In this document: positions 35,435-41,333 of the stretch, piece by piece | How positions within the stretch are numbered: position 1 is the first letter of the stretch | Layout: each line of letters starts with the position of its first letter | Notes under the pieces: model-generated | Databases searched by the model: none | What the model was told of the DNA's origin: nothing | The model's input: the letters and a program-made list of their open reading frames with translations, nothing else | Position numbers and translations under genes: made by a program | DNA from: Zoogloeaceae bacterium | Lineage (GTDB): Bacteria; Pseudomonadota; Gammaproteobacteria; Burkholderiales; Rhodocyclaceae | NCBI GenBank assembly: GCA_031287525.1 | Contig: JAITSU010000028.1 | Coordinates: 1 to 41,333, forward strand | DNA: 41,333 nucleotides | Direction: 5' to 3'

Positions 35435-38236
35435 TCAGTTCAACTTCTCCAACTGCCGCGTCAATTTCTCCAAGATCGCTTCCGCCGCTTGCAGTCTTTC
35501 CCGCTCCTGCGCGACGACGCTTGCGGGGGCGCGATCGGCAAAGTTGGGGTTGTCGAGTTTGCCTTTTGCCTGCGCGATTTGTTTTTGCTGTTTGTCGATT
35601 TCTTTGGCAAGGCGTTCTTTTTCGGCGGCGGCGTCGATTTCCACGACCAGCATCAGGCGGGTTTCGCCGACGACGGCGATGGGCGCCACTGCGTCGGCGG
35701 GAATTTCGGCGGCGTAGTCGAGTGCGGAGAGTTTGCCCAAGGCTTGCAGGATGGGGGCAAATTCGCGGATTTCGGCTAAAGCTTCCGGCGCTCCGGCGAC
35801 GAGCATGGGGGTACGCAGCGAGGGGGAGATGGTCATTTCGCCGCGCAGGTTGCGACAGGCGGTGACGTAGGTCATCAGGCGTTCCATCTTCCGCTCGGCG
35901 GCGGCGTCGATTTGTTGGGCGTCCGGCTGCGGGTAGGCGGCCTGCATGATGCTGTCGCGCGTTTTGTTGCCCGCGATCGGCGCGACGGTTTGCCAGAGTT
36001 CTTCGGTGATGAAGGGAATCAGCGGATGCGCGAGGCGCAGCGTGGCTTCGAGGGTTTGCGCGAGGGTGTGCCGCGCGGCTTGGGCTTCATCCGCGCTACC
36101 TGCCATTTCGACTTTGGCGATTTCCAGATACCAGTCGCAGAACTCGTCCCAGACAAAGCGGTAAAGGGATTGGGCGGCGAGGTCGAAGCGGTAATCGGTG
36201 AAGTGCTGCGCCATGTCCGCCGCCAGTTTTTGCAGGCGGCTGACAATCCAGCGGTCGGCAAACGAGGGCTGCGCGGCAGTGACCGCGACCAGATCGTGTC
36301 CTTCCAGATTCATCAGCGCGAAGCGGGTGGCGTTCCAGAGTTTGTTGCAGAAATTGCGGTAGCCTTCGCAGCGATTCAGGTCAAACTTGATGTCGCGCCC
36401 CGGCGAGGCGAGCGAGGCGAAGGTAAAGCGCAGGGCATCCGTACCGAAGGCGGGGATGCCGTCTGGAAATTCCTTCCGTGTGCGTTTTTCGATTTTGGGC
36501 GCGTCTTTGGGATTCATCAGCCCGGTGGTGCGCTTTTTGACGAGTTCATCAATGCCGATGCCGTCAATCAGGTCGATGGGGTCGAGCACATTGCCCTTGG
36601 ATTTGCTCATCTTCTGACCTTCGCCGTCGCGGATGAGACCATGCACGTAAACATGCTTGAAGGGGATTTGTCCGGTGATGTGCGTGGTCATCATCACCAT
36701 GCGGGCGACCCAGAAAAAGATGATGTCAAAGCCCGTGACGAGCACCGATGAGGGCAGATACAGTTCAAGCGCGGTGTTGGATTTTTGCGGGTATTCCGGC
36801 GTCCAGTCGAGGGTGGAAAACGGCCACAGGGCAGAGGAAAACCAGGTGTCGAGCACGTCTTCATCGCGGGTGAGATTGCCGGTATAGCCCTCGGCTTTAG
36901 CTTTCGCGTAGGCTTCTTCTTCGGTGTGGGCAACAAAAATTTCGCCGTTTTCGCCATACCACGCCGGAATCTGATGCCCCCACCAAAGCTGGCGGGAGAT
37001 GCACCAATCCTGAATGTTGTTCAACCACTGGTTGTAGGTATTGACCCAGTTTTCCGGGTAGAAGCGGATTTCGCCGGACGCCACCACGTCCAGCGCCTTT
37101 TCGGTGATGGATTTGCCGTCGGCGGCTTTTTTGCTCATGGCGACAAACCACTGGTCGGTGAGCATGGGTTCGATGACCGCGCCAGTGCGGTCGCCACGCG
37201 GCACTTTCAGTTTGTGTTTTTCCACCTTTTCCAGCAGTCCAGCGACTTCGAGATCGGCAACCATCGCTTTACGGGCGTCGAAGCGGTCGATGCCCCGATA
37301 TTTTTCGGGCGCGTTGTCGTTGATTTTGGCGTCCAGCGTGAGCACGGAAATCATCGGCAGTTGGTGGCGCAGACCCACCGCGTAGTCGTTGAAATCGTGC
37401 GCGGGCGTGACTTTCACCACGCCCGTGCCAAAGGTCATGTCCACGTAGGCGTCGGCGATGACGGGGATTTCCCGTTCGGTGAGCGGCAGTTTCACCGCCT
37501 TGCCAATCAGGTGTTTGTAGCGTTCATCTTCCGGGTGCACCATCACTGCCGTATCGCCCAGCATGGTTTCCGGGCGGGTGGTGGCGACAACGAGGCTGCC
37601 GCTACCGTCAGCAAGCGGATAGCGGATGTGCCACATGAAACCGTCTTCTTCTTCCTGCGCCACTTCGAGGTCGGAAACGGCAGTGTGCAGCTTCGGATCC
37701 CAATTCACCAGTCGCTTGCCGCGATAAATCAGGCCTTCCTTGTAGAGCCGCACGAAAGTTTCGGTCACGACCTTGTTCAAGCCCGCGTCCATCGTGAAGC
37801 GTTCGCGCGTCCAGTCCGGGCTGGTGCCCATGCGCCGCATCTGGCGGGTGATGCTGCCGCCGGAGTATTCCTTCCATTCCCAGACTTTTTCGAGAAATTT
37901 TTCGCGCCCCAGGTCATGGCGGGAAATGCCCTCCGCGTCCAGTTGGCGTTCCACCACAATCTGCGTGGCGATACCGGCATGGTCAGTACCCGGCTGCCAG
38001 AGGGTGTTGTCGCCGCGCATCCGGTGATAGCGCGTCAAGGCGTCCATCAGGGTTTGATTGAAGCCGTGCCCCATGTGCAGCGTACCCGTCACATTGGGCG
38101 GCGGCAGCAGGATACAGAAGGATTCGTCTTTCGGCTTGGATGTGTCCAGACCGGCGGCGAAATAATTGCGGGATTCCCATTCGGGATACCAGCGGGATTC
38201 GATGTCCGCCGGTTCAAAACTTTTGGCAAGTTCCAT
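35435..38236 (-). CDS. valS: valyl-tRNA synthetase
   Basis: 933 residues, a complete class I synthetase that charges tRNA-Val. The HIGH-type motif is in [17 protein letters not shown] (near 50) and the KMSKS motif in [14 protein letters not shown] (near 543). The editing domain (CP1), with [19 protein letters not shown], removes mischarged threonine. The C-terminal coiled coil ([19 protein letters not shown]) that clamps the tRNA is intact. It is monocistronic in appearance, with repeats at both ends. A long open frame on the opposite strand is a codon-bias shadow. Confidence 0.98.
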   Translation of the reverse strand: MELAKSFEPADIESRWYPEWESRNYFAAGLDTSKPKDESFCILLPPPNVTGTLHMGHGFNQTLMDALTRYHRMRGDNTLWQPGTDHAGIATQIVVERQLDAEGISRHDLGREKFLEKVWEWKEYSGGSITRQMRRMGTSPDWTRERFTMDAGLNKVVTETFVRLYKEGLIYRGKRLVNWDPKLHTAVSDLEVAQEEEDGFMWHIRYPLADGSGSLVVATTRPETMLGDTAVMVHPEDERYKHLIGKAVKLPLTEREIPVIADAYVDMTFGTGVVKVTPAHDFNDYAVGLRHQLPMISVLTLDAKINDNAPEKYRGIDRFDARKAMVADLEVAGLLEKVEKHKLKVPRGDRTGAVIEPMLTDQWFVAMSKKAADGKSITEKALDVVASGEIRFYPENWVNTYNQWLNNIQDWCISRQLWWGHQIPAWYGENGEIFVAHTEEEAYAKAKAEGYTGNLTRDEDVLDTWFSSALWPFSTLDWTPEYPQKSNTALELYLPSSVLVTGFDIIFFWVARMVMMTTHITGQIPFKHVYVHGLIRDGEGQKMSKSKGNVLDPIDLIDGIGIDELVKKRTTGLMNPKDAPKIEKRTRKEFPDGIPAFGTDALRFTFASLASPGRDIKFDLNRCEGYRNFCNKLWNATRFALMNLEGHDLVAVTAAQPSFADRWIVSRLQKLAADMAQHFTDYRFDLAAQSLYRFVWDEFCDWYLEIAKVEMAGSADEAQAARHTLAQTLEATLRLAHPLIPFITEELWQTVAPIAGNKTRDSIMQAAYPQPDAQQIDAAAERKMERLMTYVTACRNLRGEMTISPSLRTPMLVAGAPEALAEIREFAPILQALGKLSALDYAAEIPADAVAPIAVVGETRLMLVVEIDAAAEKERLAKEIDKQQKQIAQAKGKLDNPNFADRAPASVVAQERERLQAAEAILEKLTRQLEKLN

Positions 38237-38321
38237 GAGTGCAGGGAGAGCGAGGAAAAGCCGGGAATTATACCCGCTCGCCCGGATGCGCCCTAATCTG
38301 ACCGCTGTATGCGCCTACAAA

Positions 38322-38388
38322 AGGTAGGGCGGCATCGAAGAAACCGCCGTGGTTAACGTCCGGCGCGTTCGGAGAACGCGCCCTACCT
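38322..38388. repeat. 67-bp palindromic element, copy 2
   Basis: Reverse-oriented copy of the element at 33611-33677, same length and nearly identical, with differences mainly in the central loop. It lies between the 5' end of valS and the 3' end of dapB. Confidence 0.88.
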
Positions 38389-38399
38389 GAATCTGCCCT

Positions 38400-39293
<894 letters not shown>

Positions 39294-39773
39294 CTACCAC
39301 CAACTGAGGCTTTGCCAGAGGCGGCTCCAGAATCCGTCGCCTTCTTCCGGCGGCAGTGGTTTTTCGCCGGGAGCGACGCTGCCCAGATCAATCACCTGCG
39401 TGCGCGCCACCGGCTCGGTTAATTCAGCGGTCGTGCCGACTTCGACATCGCCTGTGACGCGTTCCAGCAAAGCGTTTTTGTTGAAGAATACCGACAGCTT
39501 GCGCGTTGTCACCACGCCGGTCTTGCCTTCTTCAAGGCGGAACAGGTAATCCCAGCGGTCGCCGTGAAAAACGTCGGTCAGCAGGGGCGTGCCCAGAATG
39601 AAGCGCACCTGGTCGCGGGTCAGACCGGGGCGCAGTTGCGCCACCATGTCCTGCGTCAGCACGTTGCCCTGCTGTACGTCGATGCGATATTCGGTCACGA
39701 TACGGGGAACGTGATTACACGCGGAGAAAGAAAGCGCCGCCAGAAGCGCAACAGTGATGGGTTTGTAGGGCAT
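39294..39773 (-). CDS. bamE: outer membrane assembly lipoprotein BamE (SmpA/OmlA)
   Basis: 159 residues from ATG 39773. A lipoprotein signal (VALLAALSFSAC, lipid-modified Cys19) is followed by the SmpA/OmlA domain: GNVLTQDMVAQLRPGLTRDQ, then VRFILGTPLLTDVFHGDRWD. BamE stabilises the BAM complex that inserts beta-barrel proteins. The C-terminal 50 residues (after FFNKNALLERVTG) extend beyond short BamE proteins and look disordered. It is divergent from fur, an arrangement common in proteobacteria. Confidence 0.94.
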   Translation of the reverse strand: MPYKPITVALLAALSFSACNHVPRIVTEYRIDVQQGNVLTQDMVAQLRPGLTRDQVRFILGTPLLTDVFHGDRWDYLFRLEEGKTGVVTTRKLSVFFNKNALLERVTGDVEVGTTAELTEPVARTQVIDLGSVAPGEKPLPPEEGDGFWSRLWQSLSWW

Positions 39774-39909
39774 GAAAGACGCGGAAATTTTGAAAGGTTT
39801 ATCGAGCCTTGTATCATAACCGAAATTTTGCGCCGCTTTCGCGCGCGCGAAGGTGAACGAAGCGCACACTTTTGCGTGTTTCGCCGCCTTCTTCATAAAA
39901 AGGAAGACC

Positions 39910-40371
39910 ATGCCAAATTCTCACAACCTGCGCGAAAAGGGACTCAAAGCCACACTCCCCCGCCTGAAAATTCTCGAATTGTTTGAAAAAAGCGAGGTGC
40001 GCCATCTGGGGGCGGAAGACGTTTATCGCCTGCTACTGGCAGAAGGCGTGGACATCGGGCTGGCGACGGTCTATCGGGTGCTCACCCAGTTTGAACAGGC
40101 GGGACTGCTGGAACGCCACTTTTTTGAATCCGGCAAAGCCACCTTTGAAATCAACGAAGGGCATCACCACGACCATCTGGTGTGCACCGATTGCGGGCAT
40201 GTGGAAGAATTCTGCGACGAAGAAATCGAACGTCTGCAAAAAAAGGTCGCGGCGGAACGCGGCTTCATCATCGACGAACACGCGCTCTATCTCTATGCCC
40301 GCTGCACGAAGCCCGATTGCCCGAATCGACGCGCGGCGGCAAGCGATACATTCGCCGTGCATAAAGGCTGA
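39910..40371 (+). CDS. fur: ferric uptake regulator Fur
   Basis: 153 residues from ATG 39910, with AGGAAGA upstream. The winged helix ([20 protein letters not shown] ... [18 protein letters not shown]) is followed by the metal-binding region [19 protein letters not shown]-terminal pair of cysteines (CTKPDC) is present, so both the structural zinc site and the regulatory site look intact. Fur represses iron-uptake genes when Fe2+ is bound. No clear Fur box was seen in the bamE-fur gap. The menA-like gene follows after 8 bp. Confidence 0.96.
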   Translation: MPNSHNLREKGLKATLPRLKILELFEKSEVRHLGAEDVYRLLLAEGVDIGLATVYRVLTQFEQAGLLERHFFESGKATFEINEGHHHDHLVCTDCGHVEEFCDEEIERLQKKVAAERGFIIDEHALYLYARCTKPDCPNRRAAASDTFAVHKG

Positions 40372-40379
40372 AAACCCGC

Positions 40380-41297
40380 GTGGACGCCCAATCTCTTTTC
40401 GTCAAAATCCGCGTCTGGATTGAAACCGCGCGCCCCGCAACCTTGCCCCTGTCATTTGCTTCCATCCTGACAGGTTCCGCGCTGGCGGCATGGCGGGGCG
40501 AATTCAGTCTGACCATCACGCTGCTCGCCTTGCTGACGGCGAGTTTGCTGCAAATCCTCTCCAATTTCGCCAACGACTATGGCGACGCCATAAAAGGGAG
40601 TGACCGGCAGGAACGCCTGGGGCCGTTACGGGGAATGCAGAAGGGACAAATCACGATGCAGGAAATGCGAAGGGCATTGTGGATTTGCTTCGCGTGTTGC
40701 GTCATCATCGGCTCTACGCTGGTCTGGAGCGCCTGCCAGAGCGCAAGCGACATCATCGGCTTCCTGTTTCTGGGGCTGCTCGCCATCATCGCCGCCATCA
40801 CCTACACCGTCGGTAAAAATCCTTACGGCTATCTGGGGCTGGGCGACCTTTCCGTGTTGATTTTCTTCGGCTGGCTGGGCGTCAGCGGTTCCTACCACCT
40901 GCAAACCCACGCCTTCCACATGAGCATCCTGCTGCCCGCCACCGGCTGCGGTCTGCTGGCAACCGCCGTACTCAACATCAACAACCTGCGCGACCTGGAC
41001 GCTGACCGGAAAAGCGGCAAACGAACCCTTGCCTTGCGTCTGGGGCCGTTGCGCGCCCGCTATTACCACATCGCCCTGCTTGCGACCGCCATCATCTGCC
41101 TTTCGCTCTATGCCCTGTTTGAACTGAAAAGTCTCTCCGGCTGGCTTTTTCTGCTCGCTACGCCCCTGCTCGCCCACCAGGGCTGGACGGTACTCCACGC
41201 CCCCGACGGCACCGCCCTCCGCCCCCTGCTGAAAAGCGCCCTGCGCGGCGCGCTGCTCACCTGCACACTGTTCGCGGCAGGGACAGTAATGAGTTAA
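40380..41297 (+). CDS. menA: 1,4-dihydroxy-2-naphthoate polyprenyltransferase-like protein (MenA)
   Basis: 305 residues, GTG start, about eight membrane helices, UbiA superfamily. The two aspartate-rich prenyl-diphosphate motifs are present: NFANDYGDAIKGSD (about 62-75) and NLRDLDADRKSGKRT (about 199-213). The overall sequence fits MenA, which prenylates dihydroxynaphthoate in menaquinone synthesis, rather than UbiA. No other men genes are in the window, so a full pathway is not shown. It lies 8 bp after fur, so co-transcription is likely, an unusual pairing. Confidence 0.88.
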   Translation: MDAQSLFVKIRVWIETARPATLPLSFASILTGSALAAWRGEFSLTITLLALLTASLLQILSNFANDYGDAIKGSDRQERLGPLRGMQKGQITMQEMRRALWICFACCVIIGSTLVWSACQSASDIIGFLFLGLLAIIAAITYTVGKNPYGYLGLGDLSVLIFFGWLGVSGSYHLQTHAFHMSILLPATGCGLLATAVLNINNLRDLDADRKSGKRTLALRLGPLRARYYHIALLATAIICLSLYALFELKSLSGWLFLLATPLLAHQGWTVLHAPDGTALRPLLKSALRGALLTCTLFAAGTVMS

Positions 41298-41312
41298 ACG
41301 CCGTCAAAACAC

Positions 41313-41333
41313 GGCGGTATCGCAGATACCGCC
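41313..41333. repeat. perfect hairpin at the window end, possibly a partial repeat element
   Basis: Nine-base arms GGCGGTATC and GATACCGCC around GCA, ending exactly at the window edge. It could be the menA terminator or the start of another palindromic element; the sequence that would decide is outside. Confidence 0.55.

Noticed and set aside
39838-39851. Fur box in the bamE-fur gap
   Set aside because: The perfect palindrome TTCGCGCGCGCGAA is GC-rich and does not resemble the AT-rich GATAATGATAATCATTATC-type Fur site.

Overview
The window is about 41 kb of a GC-rich betaproteobacterial chromosome, probably Rhodocyclales or Nitrosomonadales. This placement is inferred from gene order: grpE-dnaK-dnaJ, xseB-ispA-dxs-folE2, and the divergent fur / bamE-dapB pair are typical of that class. 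The organism is Gram-negative (BamE, LPS genes), flagellated (fliOPQR, flhBAFG), carries a type IV pilus adhesin (pilY1) and probably makes menaquinone (menA-like gene).

Layout. 1-1074: an AT-richer accessory patch that starts inside a mobile repeat and holds a 39-codon micro-ORF, an unknown membrane protein and a frameshifted gene remnant. 1212-6541: a Ser/Thr kinase with a cyclic-nucleotide-binding domain, divergent from grpE-dnaK-dnaJ; grpE and dnaK each have a clear RpoH (sigma-32) promoter, and a terminator-like hairpin sits directly before the dnaK ribosome binding site. 6599-8581: dsbB and a MATE exporter. 8666-10981: fliOPQR on the minus strand. 11109-18996: an accessory island of a HipBA toxin-antitoxin pair, a nucleotide-sugar dehydrogenase, three LPS or polysaccharide genes, an AbiEii-type nucleotidyltransferase with a small partner, a metN scrap and a YiiX-like hydrolase. 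19217-24867: flhB-flhA-flhF-flhG, tightly overlapping. 24838-25696: repeats and two promoter-to-terminator units. 25697-29284: pilY1. 29677-33555: xseB-ispA-dxs-folE2. 33691-35318: an antitoxin remnant and metY. 35435-41297: valS, dapB and bamE on the minus strand, then fur and menA on the plus strand.

The most distinctive feature is a set of intergenic palindromes. One is a MITE-like element of about 180 bp with 15-bp terminal inverted repeats: one full copy, one truncated copy and one cut by the window edge. Others are a 72-bp relative, a pair of 67-bp elements in opposite orientation, and several short hairpins. Many share an apical TCC while their stems differ by compensated changes, so hairpin shape rather than sequence seems to be kept. 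Two MITE copies in inverted orientation bracket pilY1. The pilY1 leader has a sigma-70 promoter, five GGCTACA heptamers at the predicted transcription start, and a strong intrinsic terminator before the gene.

All assignments come from reading motifs and gene order by eye; no database search was run.
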